A DNA stretch of 64,000 bases from Thermococcus sp. SY098 (GTDB lineage Archaea; Methanobacteriota_B; Thermococci; Thermococcales; Thermococcaceae). Shown in pieces: positions 18,522 through 27,965 of this stretch; the first letter of the stretch is position 1; the number at the start of each line of letters is the position of its first letter. The position numbers were made by a program, and so were the translations under genes. The stretch is taken from contig NZ_CP141821.1 in NCBI RefSeq assembly GCF_035621495.1, positions 1,206,760-1,270,759 of the forward strand. Reading direction: 5' to 3'. Under the pieces are notes generated by a model. It saw nothing but the letters and a program-made list of their open reading frames with translations, made no database searches and was not told the DNA's origin.

Positions 18522-19619
18522 ATGAGAAAGGTTGCACTAATTTTTATCATAACAATGCTCGCTTTTTATGCTCTTGCCCAACAGCCTTATGATGAAGTTG
18601 CAAAAGCAGTTTTTGAAAGCCTAAAAACTGGAAACTACTCAATTCTTGAGCCATATTTGGACGAAAGGATGAAAGAGGCTTTTAATGAAAAAGCCTTCAA
18701 TGCTTTAAGGGAACAAATGAGTTCAAAATACGGCGGTCTTAAAAGCTTTGAATTCATTGAAGAGGAAAAATCCGGAAAATTTGTAGTGGCGTATTATCGT
18801 TTTGAGTTTGAAAAAGCTGACGTTACACTGAAACTCGTTTTTAGTCAAACCAATGGAGAATATAAACTTTCCGGAATCTGGATTCAGAAAGTTGTCTGGC
18901 GGGAGAAGGGAATTCCCCTTCCGTTGGCAGTCGGTTTACCTATTTTAGGTGGAATTTTAGCTCTGTTAACATTCTACACTGCCGGATTCAAAAAAATCAA
19001 AGGAGCAGAATTAATTTTGGGCTTCTTTTTGGTTGCAATAACACTTTTCATTCAGCCAATAATTCAGCAGGCTCCATTCTTGGCTTTAGGGATTAAATCA
19101 AACGCAGATATAATTGCTAAAGGGTTTGCCTTTACAGTTATCACAAGTGTCTGGCTTGGATTTGTTGCAGGGTTCTTCCAAGAGGGCCTGAAGTATGCCT
19201 TTGTGAGGAACAAAGGACTTAAAGAGGTACTTTTTGTTGGAATTGGATTTGGGCTTGGAGAAGCGGTTTTAGTACCCCTGATTCAGATAGTGCAGAGCTT
19301 TATGATTGGAGTTCCTCCAATTCAGCTAACACAAGCACTGCTTAGCTCATTTGAAAGATACATGGCAACTCTTTTCCATGGAGGAACCACTATTACATTG
19401 GCATACGCTTATAAGAATGGATTTGGAAGGAAAGCGTTGGTTGTCCTAAGCATTGCTCACGGTGTTATCGATACGTTTGCATCATACTATCAGCTCACGA
19501 ACTCCCAGATAAGCTTAATAATGACTTACAGCACAATCACCGCTATTACTCTCATACTACTGCGGTATGGCATTCCAAAAGCAAAAGTAGAAGGGGAGGA
19601 AGAAAAGGTTGTTTGGTGA
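18522..19619 (+). CDS. YhfC-like intramembrane protease with lumenal DUF3887-like domain
   Basis: A 365-residue protein: signal peptide (1-20, ending at ALAQ), an extracellular alpha/beta domain resembling DUF3887 (about 22-125), then seven or so transmembrane helices. The helices carry FFQEGLKYAFV, GFGLGEAVL, LFHGGTTITLAYA and LSIAHGVIDTFASYY, the E/E/H/H pattern of YhfC/CPBP-like intramembrane proteases. GGTGATT lies 3 bases before the ATG at 18522. It is the first gene of an operon with a PadR regulator and an SdpI-like protein. Confidence 0.75.
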   Translation: MRKVALIFIITMLAFYALAQQPYDEVAKAVFESLKTGNYSILEPYLDERMKEAFNEKAFNALREQMSSKYGGLKSFEFIEEEKSGKFVVAYYRFEFEKADVTLKLVFSQTNGEYKLSGIWIQKVVWREKGIPLPLAVGLPILGGILALLTFYTAGFKKIKGAELILGFFLVAITLFIQPIIQQAPFLALGIKSNADIIAKGFAFTVITSVWLGFVAGFFQEGLKYAFVRNKGLKEVLFVGIGFGLGEAVLVPLIQIVQSFMIGVPPIQLTQALLSSFERYMATLFHGGTTITLAYAYKNGFGRKALVVLSIAHGVIDTFASYYQLTNSQISLIMTYSTITAITLILLRYGIPKAKVEGEEEKVVW

Positions 19620-19980
19620 TCCAAAAGAAAAAGCCTTAAAAAAGCTGAGGAGGGAGCTCAGGGCTGGTACTTATTCCTTTATTATCCTATCCATTCTGGA
19701 AAATAAAGGGGACATGCATGGCTACGCAATTAGGAAGGAGTTTGAAAAACTGAGTAATGGTAAAATAGTGCCCAGTGAAGGAACTCTCTATGATCTGCTC
19801 AAGAGTTTGGAAAGATACAAGCTTATAGAAGGGTTTTGGGCTGAAGTTGGGGGGAGAGCAAGAAAATATTACCGGATAACTCCCCTTGGAAAAGACGTTC
19901 TTGAAGAGCTTAGGAAAGAGATAGAATCAGTCAGCAGAATGATGAAAAAGCTGACAGGTGATGAATATGGCTGGGATTGA
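19609..19980 (+). CDS. PadR-family transcriptional regulator
   Basis: A 123-residue winged-helix protein with the PadR signature: GTYSFIILSILENKGDMHGYAI, then PSEGTLYDLLKSLERYKLI and RKYYRITPLGKDVL. It starts with TTG at 19609 behind GGGGAGG and overlaps the end of the protease gene by 11 bp. It probably represses the operon it lies in and may respond to a ligand or membrane signal, but no operator was recognised. Confidence 0.88.
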   Translation: MFGDPKEKALKKLRRELRAGTYSFIILSILENKGDMHGYAIRKEFEKLSNGKIVPSEGTLYDLLKSLERYKLIEGFWAEVGGRARKYYRITPLGKDVLEELRKEIESVSRMMKKLTGDEYGWD

Positions 19981-20782
19981 AGTTTTCAACATGATGTTTG
20001 AGATATTTATTGCCTCCTTAATGTTTGTAAGCGGTTTGCTGACCTACATTTTCAGAAACAAACCAAACACAGCAATAGGCTTTCGTTTTGGCTATACGTT
20101 TTCATCCAAGGAAGCATGGGTGAGGGTAAATACGTTTGGAGGGAAGGCATTCATGGTCTTTGGTGTTCTGCTCTTTGTTCTGAGCCTAAAGGTTCGCAAC
20201 ATCCTAATCTTTTTCATTGTGATGATTGCCGGGGTTTTATTGATTACTATCTATGCCTATAAGATGGCAAGAGAAATCGTTGAAAAAGAAAGCCTTAAAG
20301 AACCCGCTTTTGGTGAGCCCAAACCCATTGAAGGTATAAACGTAAAGCCGTATCTCGCAATTCAAATCGGAGCATTAACCTTCAGCCTTATATTTTTAGT
20401 TTTCAGCTGGGATAGGCTCCCCGACATAGTTGCAATCCACTTCAACATCGCTGGTGAGCCGGATAACTTTGCACAGAAGACCCTTGGAGTGTTCCTATTT
20501 CCTCTGGCAGCATCTCTGCTTCCAATTGCTCTCACATACATGGCCAAGGATCCTATGATATTGAGAACAGCTCCAAAAATGAGTAAAAAGGGATTAAAGA
20601 TACTTGCTGAAATGATGACGATAATTGCGATAATGCTGGCTTGGGCAAATGTATACTTGATTCTTTATAACGCTTACAATTTCCATTCTAATGCCTTACT
20701 GTCTGCAACACTGCTCGGCGGCATTGGACTGCTGTTAATTGAAACTTTTAGACTCCTACTTGCCGCTGGAACTTCCGAATAA
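19967..20782 (+). CDS. SdpI-like / DUF1648 membrane protein
   Basis: A 271-residue protein with about seven hydrophobic helices. It carries the SdpI-like segment NTAIGFRFGYTFSSKEAWVRVN near residue 27 and the DUF1648 segment DRLPDIVAIHFNIAGEPDNF near 148. SdpI of Bacillus is an immunity protein and signal transducer paired with an autorepressor. GGTGATGAAT lies before the ATG at 19967, which overlaps padR by 14 bp. Function as an immunity or peptide-sensing protein is inference. Confidence 0.8.
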   Translation: MAGIEVFNMMFEIFIASLMFVSGLLTYIFRNKPNTAIGFRFGYTFSSKEAWVRVNTFGGKAFMVFGVLLFVLSLKVRNILIFFIVMIAGVLLITIYAYKMAREIVEKESLKEPAFGEPKPIEGINVKPYLAIQIGALTFSLIFLVFSWDRLPDIVAIHFNIAGEPDNFAQKTLGVFLFPLAASLLPIALTYMAKDPMILRTAPKMSKKGLKILAEMMTIIAIMLAWANVYLILYNAYNFHSNALLSATLLGGIGLLLIETFRLLLAAGTSE

Positions 20783-20800
20783 AAAACAAACAAAAGAGGA

Positions 20801-21595
20801 TCAGACAAAATAGTACTTAGGTTGTCTATCCTTGAATATATCATTGTAATCGTTTATCTTTTTGTTTCTTGCCTCTTCTATGTTTATCTCAACAATACCA
20901 ACTTCTTCCCTGTCTTCACTCGCTCTGAGCAGAATTTCAGCCTTTGGTGAATTGATTTGGCTCATCCCAATGAACCTGAGCCCTCTCTCTTCCCCAATCC
21001 TATTGGTAGTAATTGAAAAGACCCTGTTTTCCAAGCTTCTAATCGGCATTGCCCTTGGGGCATACGGCATCACAAGATTTGCTGGATGAGCCACTATGTC
21101 GGCACCTTTTAATGCCAGTGTCCTCATGGCTTCTGGGAAGAACCAGTCAAAGCAAATCATTATGCCCACTTTTGCCACTCCGATGTTAAACACATGGAAC
21201 CCCAAATTTCCCGGCTCAAAGAACAGTTTTTCTCTGTAGAATAGATGAATCTTGCGGTATTTTCCAATGTATCCCCACCCAATTGGCCCAACAAGGACAG
21301 CTGAATTATAAAGCCTTCCTTTTTCATCTTTTTCTGCAGTCCCGGCAACAATGAACATATCATGCTCTCTTGCCTGCTCAATTAAGAACTGCGTCGTCTC
21401 CCCATCTGGTATCTGCTGGGCAATGCTTTCAACTTCTTCCCTGCTCTCGAAGTTATAGCCAGTATCAAAGAGTTCGGGAAGAACAACCAATTGAGCCTCT
21501 TGCTTGGCAGCATCTTTTAAAAGCTTCTCAGCCCTGCTCAAATTAGCGTTTAAATCCAAAAGCTTAGGCTCCATCTGAATGAACCCGACCCTCAT
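20801..21595 (-). CDS. Carbon-nitrogen hydrolase (nitrilase superfamily)
   Basis: A 264-residue hydrolase with the Glu-Lys-Cys triad visible as E41 (VLPELFDTGY), K115 (YRKIHLFYREK) and C148 (MICFDWFFPE). It resembles the characterised Pyrococcus abyssi nitrilase in length and motifs. It may hydrolyse small aliphatic nitriles or amides. I start at MRVGFIQMEP, the usual N-terminal strand, not at the more upstream ATG. It is divergent from the surface protein at 21652. Confidence 0.9.
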   Translation of the reverse strand: MRVGFIQMEPKLLDLNANLSRAEKLLKDAAKQEAQLVVLPELFDTGYNFESREEVESIAQQIPDGETTQFLIEQAREHDMFIVAGTAEKDEKGRLYNSAVLVGPIGWGYIGKYRKIHLFYREKLFFEPGNLGFHVFNIGVAKVGIMICFDWFFPEAMRTLALKGADIVAHPANLVMPYAPRAMPIRSLENRVFSITTNRIGEERGLRFIGMSQINSPKAEILLRASEDREEVGIVEINIEEARNKKINDYNDIFKDRQPKYYFV

Positions 21596-21651
21596 ACCTA
21601 TCACCAGCAAAGAATTAATAAGAATTGAACCTAATAAAACTGGTGGCAAAA

Positions 21652-23520
21652 ATGAAAAAGGTCGTTGTCATTTTGATGTTACTTCTTTGTTTCTCCCTTC
21701 CCGTGAGTGCCCAAAATGAGAGTAAAATTTTTGTGTGGCTCAGAATTGGAGAAAGCGTGACCATTGGTACTTACACTATAAAAGTTGTTGATGTTGACAA
21801 AGACTTTACAAAAGCCCTAATACAAGTATACAGATACGGTCTGCTTTATAGAATGGGAACAATTTCCTTTAATGAGGGGCTGATGGTAGATAATATCCAA
21901 ATTTATCTGGAAGATTCCTTCAAGTCCGAGATATATCCAGCAGTTCTTCTTGAGATCGATGTTCCGTATTTCAAAGTTGGGGAAAGTATAGTTCTCAAGA
22001 ACAAGCAGATTGAAGTTATTAAAGCTAATGAAAGTTATGCAGAGCTTGATTTAGGATATGCAAATGTAACCCTCTCTAAAGAGAGAACATACTATAAGGA
22101 CAAAAACTTTGAAATAAAGCTGAATCCCCTCAATTATCTCTTCAGAGAATACATATACAAAGACCAAAGCGGAGATATTATATACAAAGGTATCAGCGAT
22201 GGAAAAGCCCTCTTAGTTATCAAGAATAAAACATACGAGCTTTCCAAAGGTGAAAAAATATATGTAGATGACGTAACGTTGTTAACTTTGCTTGAATTTG
22301 ATGAGAATCGCGCATTAGTTCGTTTGGATTTGGTAAATGCCACGTATTTAACAGTAAAAGAAATGCCATATTTTGAAGGATTCATCGCTGAGCATGAGAA
22401 GGTCAGATTATCAAAGCTATATGAGCTTGAGGTCTCTAAGTTCATTGACGAAAATCATGTTGAAGTAGCCCTCTACAGGGCTGGGAATATGGTTGAGAAA
22501 AAAGTTCTAAGCACAGATAGCCCCTATTTAGTATATTACCCATTAGCAATAAAGTTCAAGTATGGATTTGCAGGCGTCAGGAATAATCTTGCATACTTCG
22601 TTATATTTGCTGATGAAAAAGCTTTGAAAAAAGAGGAAGAGGGTATTAGGATTCCTATATTGGATATTAAAGCTAAGCTTCCAGAAAAAGTTCACCTCGG
22701 GGAGAATATACCCCTCAATTTGACAATAAGAAACATCGGAGATGCTCCTGCTAAAAACCTGGAGATATTGATATTCACAGATGATATGAAATCAAGAACC
22801 TTAACCCCCTCATTTTTACCGAATGCAACCATCATAGACAACTCTACGATCACAATCGAGAAGGAAAACCAAAGTCTCATAATCGAGATTTTATATGATT
22901 ACAATGGAAAAGCATACCGTAGAATCATTAAGCACAAATTTGAAGTCTTGGATCCGGAGATTACCTTTTCCGCAAAACTCAATCTTCCAGACAACGCAAC
23001 ATTAGGCGTTCCATTTAACGCCACGATAACCTATACTGTCTATACGAACTATTCAAGCTCTTTTGTTTTGGCAATAGAGGGAGAAGGAATTACTTATTTG
23101 TCATCCCCGATAATGACAGCAGAGAGTCCTTCAGAAGGAACATTCACAGTGGAGATAGCTCCAGTAAAAACTGGGAACTTAACATTGAAGCTTGAAAGTT
23201 CATTTCCAAAGAAACAAATCCTTGACACTGCCACAATTCCAGTTTACCAATTTAAGAAAGTTCAAACAGTTGAAAAAGTTGTCGAAAAATACATAAACTG
23301 CGAAAACACAACTCAGAATATCACAACACAAAATCCGCCTGCAATTCAGTGTCCAAATGAAACAAAAATCATCTACACACCAGTAGAAAAAGTAGTTGAA
23401 AAGGAAGTGCTTCCAATCGGTAAAGCAAGCTTAATAGCGATAATCTCGCTTCTTTTAGGCATTGTTTTAGGTTCATTGCTTTTAGGAGAAAAGCTTAAAA
23501 ATATACTTGAGAGAGCTTAG
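21652..23520 (+). CDS. S-layer-associated surface protein with C-terminal membrane anchor
   Basis: A 622-residue protein with a signal peptide (1-20, PVSAQ), several beta-sandwich repeats of the Thermococcales S-layer type (for example GESVTIGTYTIKVVDVDKDF and repeats near 100, 190 and 260), and CARDB-like Ig domains from about 350. Near the C-terminus a stalk with two VEKVVEK copies flanks C541/C559-type residues, then one membrane helix. It probably sits in the cell envelope. It is divergent from the nitrilase gene. A similar beta domain recurs in two proteins of the integrated element. Confidence 0.75.
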   Translation: MKKVVVILMLLLCFSLPVSAQNESKIFVWLRIGESVTIGTYTIKVVDVDKDFTKALIQVYRYGLLYRMGTISFNEGLMVDNIQIYLEDSFKSEIYPAVLLEIDVPYFKVGESIVLKNKQIEVIKANESYAELDLGYANVTLSKERTYYKDKNFEIKLNPLNYLFREYIYKDQSGDIIYKGISDGKALLVIKNKTYELSKGEKIYVDDVTLLTLLEFDENRALVRLDLVNATYLTVKEMPYFEGFIAEHEKVRLSKLYELEVSKFIDENHVEVALYRAGNMVEKKVLSTDSPYLVYYPLAIKFKYGFAGVRNNLAYFVIFADEKALKKEEEGIRIPILDIKAKLPEKVHLGENIPLNLTIRNIGDAPAKNLEILIFTDDMKSRTLTPSFLPNATIIDNSTITIEKENQSLIIEILYDYNGKAYRRIIKHKFEVLDPEITFSAKLNLPDNATLGVPFNATITYTVYTNYSSSFVLAIEGEGITYLSSPIMTAESPSEGTFTVEIAPVKTGNLTLKLESSFPKKQILDTATIPVYQFKKVQTVEKVVEKYINCENTTQNITTQNPPAIQCPNETKIIYTPVEKVVEKEVLPIGKASLIAIISLLLGIVLGSLLLGEKLKNILERA

Positions 23521-23547
23521 AGCGGAGCGATCATAGGAGGGATCATC

Positions 23548-23661
23548 ATGAAGAGGAGACCAAGGAAGTGGAAAAAGAAGGGCAGGATGAGGTGGAAGTG
23601 GATCAAGAAGAGGATTAGGAGACTCAAGAGACAGAGGAAGAAGGAAAGGGGATTAATCTGA
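23548..23661 (+). CDS. rpl41e: Ribosomal protein L41e
   Basis: A 37-residue, extremely basic protein beginning [16 protein letters not shown] and ending ERGLI, which matches archaeal L41e. It is too short for most gene finders. GGAGGGATCATC precedes the ATG. It follows the surface protein gene by 27 bases and lies 49 bases before the phosphoesterase gene. L41e is a single-helix protein at the subunit bridge. Confidence 0.92.
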
Positions 23662-23710
23662 CATCTTCAGTTCTTTTTCTATCCCTTTCATTATCTGGGG
23701 GTTCTCCAAC

Positions 23711-24364
23711 TTGGAGGTTGAAAGAACCTTTGAGAATCTTTCTATTGAACTTGAAACATCAAGAGGAAAAGTTTTGGTGTTTGCTGATCCACACATAGCT
23801 TTTGAGCTTTCAAGGGGATTAAGAATAAGAACAAAATTTGAAAGGAAGCTTGCTGAGTTTGTAAAGGCTAAAAAACCCGATTTTATAATTATTCTTGGTG
23901 ATGTTAAAGAACCACTTGGAATTAACACGTTTACAAAAAGGCTCCTCTTAGGGTTCTTTTCCGAGCTTAGGGACTTTGAGGTAATAATAACAAGGGGAAA
24001 TCACGACGGAAAAATTGAAGAGGTTTTAAAAAACTTTGAAAATGTGAAAGTGGTTGGATACTATACAATAGACAATCTCCTTTTCCTTCATGGTCATCAA
24101 ACTCTCCCTCCCGAGGCAAAATTTGAAAAAGCCTTTCTTGGCCATATTCACCCTGCGGTTATCATAAAATTTGGTAGCACGGCAAAAAGAGTAAAATGTT
24201 TTTTGAGGATTGAAAAATTTCTAATTCTCCCCACAATAAACCCTTACATAGAAGGATTTGATGTAAGAGAAGGAATTAAAATGATACCTTTCCTGAAAAA
24301 TAGTAAAGAAGGAGATGCATATTTACCGGAAGGAACCTATATTGGTAGAATAAATTTCATCTAA
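23711..24364 (+). CDS. Metallophosphoesterase (SbcD-related archaeal family)
   Basis: A 217-residue calcineurin-like phosphoesterase. The metal motifs are in order: FADPHI (about 26), IILGDVKE (about 61), TRGNHDG (about 95), and FLHGHQT plus LGHIHP (about 130-150). It resembles the archaeal SbcD-related family of unknown substrate. The start used is TTG at 23711; no better start is visible upstream because L41e ends at 23661. Confidence 0.85.
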   Translation: MEVERTFENLSIELETSRGKVLVFADPHIAFELSRGLRIRTKFERKLAEFVKAKKPDFIIILGDVKEPLGINTFTKRLLLGFFSELRDFEVIITRGNHDGKIEEVLKNFENVKVVGYYTIDNLLFLHGHQTLPPEAKFEKAFLGHIHPAVIIKFGSTAKRVKCFLRIEKFLILPTINPYIEGFDVREGIKMIPFLKNSKEGDAYLPEGTYIGRINFI

Positions 24365-24420
24365 AACCGCAACATTTATGAAGTTTAAATATGAAGATAA
24401 ATTTGCAGAGGTGTGAGAAA

Positions 24421-24753
24421 ATGAGCGAGATACATGAAAAGCTTGAAAGCTTATTGAGATCACTGGGGATTAAAAAAACTGAAATCAGAATTTATAGGTT
24501 GCTTCTCGAGAAGAAAGTTCCTATGAGGATTACAGAAATCCAGAAGGAGCTGGGCATAAGTGAAAGGAGCGTAAGAGAGCACGTGCTTAATCTTTATAGA
24601 AAAGGGCTCCTAAAAAGAGAATTAATTCAAAAAGGATGGCTTGGCTATGTTTATACAGCAACTTCTCCAACAGAACTCCTTGAAAAGCTGAAAGAAAATA
24701 TCGTCAAAAAAATAAACGAGCTGGAAAAGGAATTGAAAGAGAGAGAAATTTAA
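24421..24753 (+). CDS. TrmB-like winged-helix regulator
   Basis: A 110-residue protein with a winged-helix domain (KTEIRIYRLLLEKKVPMRI, then ELGISERSVREHVLNLYRKGLL) and a C-terminal coiled coil that could dimerise. GAGGTGTGAGAAA precedes the ATG at 24421. Its target is unknown. Its stop overlaps the convergent M28 peptidase by 4 bp. Confidence 0.8.
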   Translation: MSEIHEKLESLLRSLGIKKTEIRIYRLLLEKKVPMRITEIQKELGISERSVREHVLNLYRKGLLKRELIQKGWLGYVYTATSPTELLEKLKENIVKKINELEKELKEREI

Positions 24754-26432
24754 CACTCAATAAAGCCCAGCTTTTTCAAAATTTCAAGGGCTTTGTTGAG
24801 CTTTTCCCTGTCAATTTTTCCGAATTCTTCTTCAAGGGTTTTAAACGCCTCTTCCTTTGGTAAGATTTCTCCCAGCATCAGAAGCTCATGCAGATGGATT
24901 GAGAACTTTTTGTCTTCCATAAATTCTTCAAGCTCCTTTGCCGCTTTTTCATCAAACTCCTTAATTGTCCTAACTGAGACTAATCCCTTCTTTTCCCAAT
25001 TTATCCAAGCTTTAAACTCAAAATCATGACCTATATTAATTCCCAAAAACTTCCCATCCCTCGCAAGACCCTTCATAACAAGCTTTTCTGCAACTTCAAC
25101 CTCCCTATCCATGCCAAGTTCTCCCAGATATTTCATAGCATAGCCTCTTGCAAATCTCTGCAGTTTTTCTTTCTCAGCTTTCGCCAGCGCTAAGGCTGTA
25201 GCTAAAACAGCCTTCCCAATTACTTCGAGAGAATCTTTGCTTATCTTCTCTATGCTATCTTCACTTGAGTGATAAAACTTGTCAGGCCAAGTTATTGGCA
25301 TGACTCCGGGAACTCCAAAGAAGTTGAAAATGTCGTGGTCGCTTCCCATCTGATAAGAGTAGCTTTTAACTTTCAGCTTGGGCATCCCTTCACCGCCAAA
25401 GCTCTCACTTTGAACGTTTGCCAGATTGAGGTAGTACTCCAAAAGCCCGCTAACAATTGAGAACCGTGATAGCGGTGTTCTTACAATCATTATTGTTGAA
25501 TTTGAGCGATCTTCACTTCCTCCTACCATGTCGAGATTTATTACCACATAATAGTTCTCAAGCTCAGCGAACTTTTCAATGAATGCTTGTGTTCCATGAT
25601 ACTCTGGAACCCATAAGAATGCAAAGCCGAATCTGAAATCTTCGCTGTATTTTTCTTTCAATGCTTTTGCCAGCTCTATGAGCATTGCTGAACCGCTTGC
25701 GTTGTCATTTGCCCCTGGCTTTGGATGACAGATGTGAGCTGTGAAGAGAATATACGGTGGCTTTCCAATTTTTGCATAAACCATTGGCAAAATTTGTTTA
25801 TCTTTAATCTCCGTTTGAACTTTCATCTTGACTTTTACGCTTTCCCCTTTCTTTAACTTGCCAATTATTTTATTCGCAATCTCTTCACTCACGGCAACAG
25901 CTGGAATCTTCGCCCACTCTAAATCTTTCTTTGAGAGAAACAGCCCCATATATGGAAATGCTTTCCCAGTTCCTTTGCGATAGGCTATAAAACCAATGGC
26001 ACCGCTTTTGTTAGCTTTTTCATAATTATCCTTCCATTTCTTGCCAACTAAGACTATTTTTCCCTCTGCTTTCTCCCAGTCCTCTTCTCTTTCAACGTGA
26101 ACTATCTCTCCCTCAGCTTCTCCGCTTGGTGAGTGTGCCATCACAATGAGGGGAATTTCCTCAGTGGTGAATTTTTGGTGAAAAATCTCAATTTCACCGT
26201 AAATTAGATCCCATGCAATTGGAGATCTCAATGTTAGATGCCAGGTTTCTCCATCATAGACATCTTTCAAAAGCTGGGCGTCAATTCCAGCTTTTTTAAG
26301 CTCCCCAATAACATACTCCGCTGCATCAACGATTTCTTTTGAACCCTGGATTCTATGGAACTGAGAGATGTTCATTATGTGCCTCAAAATTTCATCAACA
26401 TTTATTCTTGCTTCCTCAAGAAACTCCTTCAT
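24750..26432 (-). CDS. M28-family aminopeptidase with PA domain
   Basis: A 560-residue protein. A protease-associated domain (about 70-200) precedes an M28-type catalytic core with HICHPKPGANDNASGSAM (about 233, first zinc ligands), WVPEYHGTQAF (catalytic Glu), and QMGSDHDIFNFFGVPGVM. A C-terminal helical domain follows. No signal peptide is visible, so it is probably cytoplasmic and degrades peptides. It lies downstream of the DPMS-like gene, which is 57 bp away. Confidence 0.85.
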   Translation of the reverse strand: MKEFLEEARINVDEILRHIMNISQFHRIQGSKEIVDAAEYVIGELKKAGIDAQLLKDVYDGETWHLTLRSPIAWDLIYGEIEIFHQKFTTEEIPLIVMAHSPSGEAEGEIVHVEREEDWEKAEGKIVLVGKKWKDNYEKANKSGAIGFIAYRKGTGKAFPYMGLFLSKKDLEWAKIPAVAVSEEIANKIIGKLKKGESVKVKMKVQTEIKDKQILPMVYAKIGKPPYILFTAHICHPKPGANDNASGSAMLIELAKALKEKYSEDFRFGFAFLWVPEYHGTQAFIEKFAELENYYVVINLDMVGGSEDRSNSTIMIVRTPLSRFSIVSGLLEYYLNLANVQSESFGGEGMPKLKVKSYSYQMGSDHDIFNFFGVPGVMPITWPDKFYHSSEDSIEKISKDSLEVIGKAVLATALALAKAEKEKLQRFARGYAMKYLGELGMDREVEVAEKLVMKGLARDGKFLGINIGHDFEFKAWINWEKKGLVSVRTIKEFDEKAAKELEEFMEDKKFSIHLHELLMLGEILPKEEAFKTLEEEFGKIDREKLNKALEILKKLGFIEC

Positions 26433-26489
26433 AATATCACCAAAAATAATTTCGCAATGCTTATTTAAGTTGCTCGCTTAGTTGGAGCA

Positions 26490-27554
26490 TCAGCCCCAAG
26501 TAATGTGCCTGTTAACCAGAAACCTAACGATAAACGAGAATCCAATTCCAATTAAGTTCGCTATTAGATAATGCATGCCAAGGTAAACAAGGGCTCCAAA
26601 TATTACCCACTGGACAACAGCCCCACTTAAGGCAGCCAAGTGGAAGCTGAAGAGCCTCCTATAAAGCGGTTTGTTCTTCAAATCCCTAAACGTCCACAGA
26701 TCATTCCATGTGAAATTGTTGAGGATTGCAAGCTCAGTCGCAAAGAAATTAGCAATCATTAAATTAGCAATCCCCCCACCGAGAATGTTTGCAAAAAGCC
26801 AGAGGAAAAACTGATTTACAACTATTCCGCTCATTCCCACAATTGAGAACTTAATCAAACGGTCAATCTCACCCTCCCATTTCATCAAACGATAGAGATG
26901 CCTCAAATAGTTGAAAATCTGCTTTTGGCTGAGTTTGCTTTCTCCAGCGTGTCTTAAACCAAAAGCGTATGGAACCTCAACTACCCTGCTGTATTTCCCC
27001 TTTATGAGAATCTCAAGGAGGATTTTAAAGCCCACTGGGTTCAGCTTAACATTCTCCACAACTCCTCTTCTGAGAGCAAAGAATCCGCTCACAGGGTCTT
27101 TTATGTTCCTAATTTTCGGCAGCGCAACACGACCAATCATTATTGCACCTTTTGAGATTAACTTCCTCCACCAGTACCAGTTCTCAACCTTTCCACCCTT
27201 TACATAGCGGGAGCCAATTGCAATGTCAGCCCCACTCTCGATTGCCTCAATGAGCCTTGGAATTACTTCCGGAGGATGCTGTAAATCAGCATCCATGACT
27301 ACAAAAATATCACCCCTTGCCTCTTTAAATCCTCTAATCACAGCAGAAGAGAGACCTTTCTCTTTTGTCCTCCTGATAACTCTAACTGGATATTTTTGCG
27401 CCAATTCTTGAGCTTTCTCCCATGTTTTATCTGGAGAGTCATCATCAACGATTATAATCTCAAACTCATAGCCTTCTAATGCTTTGCTTATTCTACTCAC
27501 AAGCTCCTCAAGGTTTTCCCGCTCGTTGTACGTTGGTACTATAATCGAAATCAT
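26490..27554 (-). CDS. Dolichol-phosphate mannose synthase-GtrA fusion
   Basis: A 354-residue protein: an N-terminal GT2 domain (MISIIVPTYNERENL, IVDDDSPD and the metal motif DADLQHPP near 92) is followed by four transmembrane helices of the GtrA type (about 230-350). Length and domain order match the characterised Pyrococcus furiosus DPMS. It transfers mannose from GDP-mannose to dolichol phosphate on the inner face of the membrane, feeding N-glycosylation. I chose the ATG at 27554, 5 bases after GGAAGGGA. Confidence 0.92.
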   Translation of the reverse strand: MISIIVPTYNERENLEELVSRISKALEGYEFEIIIVDDDSPDKTWEKAQELAQKYPVRVIRRTKEKGLSSAVIRGFKEARGDIFVVMDADLQHPPEVIPRLIEAIESGADIAIGSRYVKGGKVENWYWWRKLISKGAIMIGRVALPKIRNIKDPVSGFFALRRGVVENVKLNPVGFKILLEILIKGKYSRVVEVPYAFGLRHAGESKLSQKQIFNYLRHLYRLMKWEGEIDRLIKFSIVGMSGIVVNQFFLWLFANILGGGIANLMIANFFATELAILNNFTWNDLWTFRDLKNKPLYRRLFSFHLAALSGAVVQWVIFGALVYLGMHYLIANLIGIGFSFIVRFLVNRHITWG

Positions 27555-27592
27555 GACAATCCCTTCCTTGTCCAATTTCTCGTTGCGAAATC

Positions 27593-27599
27593 TTTATAA
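27593..27599 (+). promoter_or_regulatory. TATA box of tRNA-Pro
   Basis: TTTATAA lies about 26-32 bases before the first base of the tRNA gene, the standard archaeal spacing. Confidence 0.75.
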
Positions 27600-27624
27600 C
27601 AGTTTCCTTAAACTTCATTCTCGA

Positions 27625-27702
27625 GGGGCCGTGGGGTAGCTTGGCCTATCCTTCCGGCTTCGGGAGCCGGGGACCCGGGTTCAAATCCCGGCGGCCCCAC
27701 CA
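27625..27702 (+). tRNA. tRNA-Pro (CGG), host of the integrated element
   Basis: The cloverleaf folds: acceptor stem GGGGCCG pairs with CGGCCCC, the anticodon stem CCGGC/GCCGG encloses the loop TTCGGGA with anticodon CGG at 27661-27663, and the T arm reads CCGGG-TTCAAAT-CCCGG. The discriminator is A and CCA is encoded (27700-27702). The 3' 47 bases from the anticodon stem on are repeated at 48812-48858, and the integration keeps the gene intact. Confidence 0.97.
27656..27702 (+). repeat. Attachment site, left copy (tRNA side)
   Basis: A 47-bp sequence running from the anticodon stem of tRNA-Pro to its CCA end, identical to 48812-48858. The bases outside differ at both ends (C versus A before, A versus T after), so this is the exact core duplication left by site-specific integration. 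Confidence 0.95.
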
Positions 27703-27965
27703 AATTTAACTTCTTGAGCAATTCTGGTGGTTCCTCATCAAAGAAAACCCATCTCGCCATTTGATTGAAAAACTGCGACTTGTTAATGGCTAAGGCATTC
27801 ATTTCCTCGACCACCTCTCTATCTAGAGTGATGTGTAAGCGTTTCTTTCGCTTCTTTTGCGCCCTAACTCCTTTGTGAGAGCCGCTATTTTTATGCCCAC
27901 TCCTACGCATATAGACCCACTACTTGGAGTATGGCCGAGGATGTTAATATTTGTTGGCATTAGAA

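Larger units (their letters stand above)
27608..27910 (-). pseudogene. Integrase N-terminal fragment, Int(N), with RHH-like segment
   Basis: In the integrated state this frame encodes 100 residues, but only the first 85 are authentic: about 70 element residues and 15 encoded by the attachment site read antisense to the tRNA (VGPPGFEPGSPAPEA). The last 15 come from the tRNA 5' half. The basic start (MRRSGHKNSG) leads into RLHITLDREVVEEMNALAIN, which looks like a ribbon-helix-helix DNA-binding unit. Excision would fuse it to the fragment at 47978-48856 to give an integrase of about 362 residues. Confidence 0.85.
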
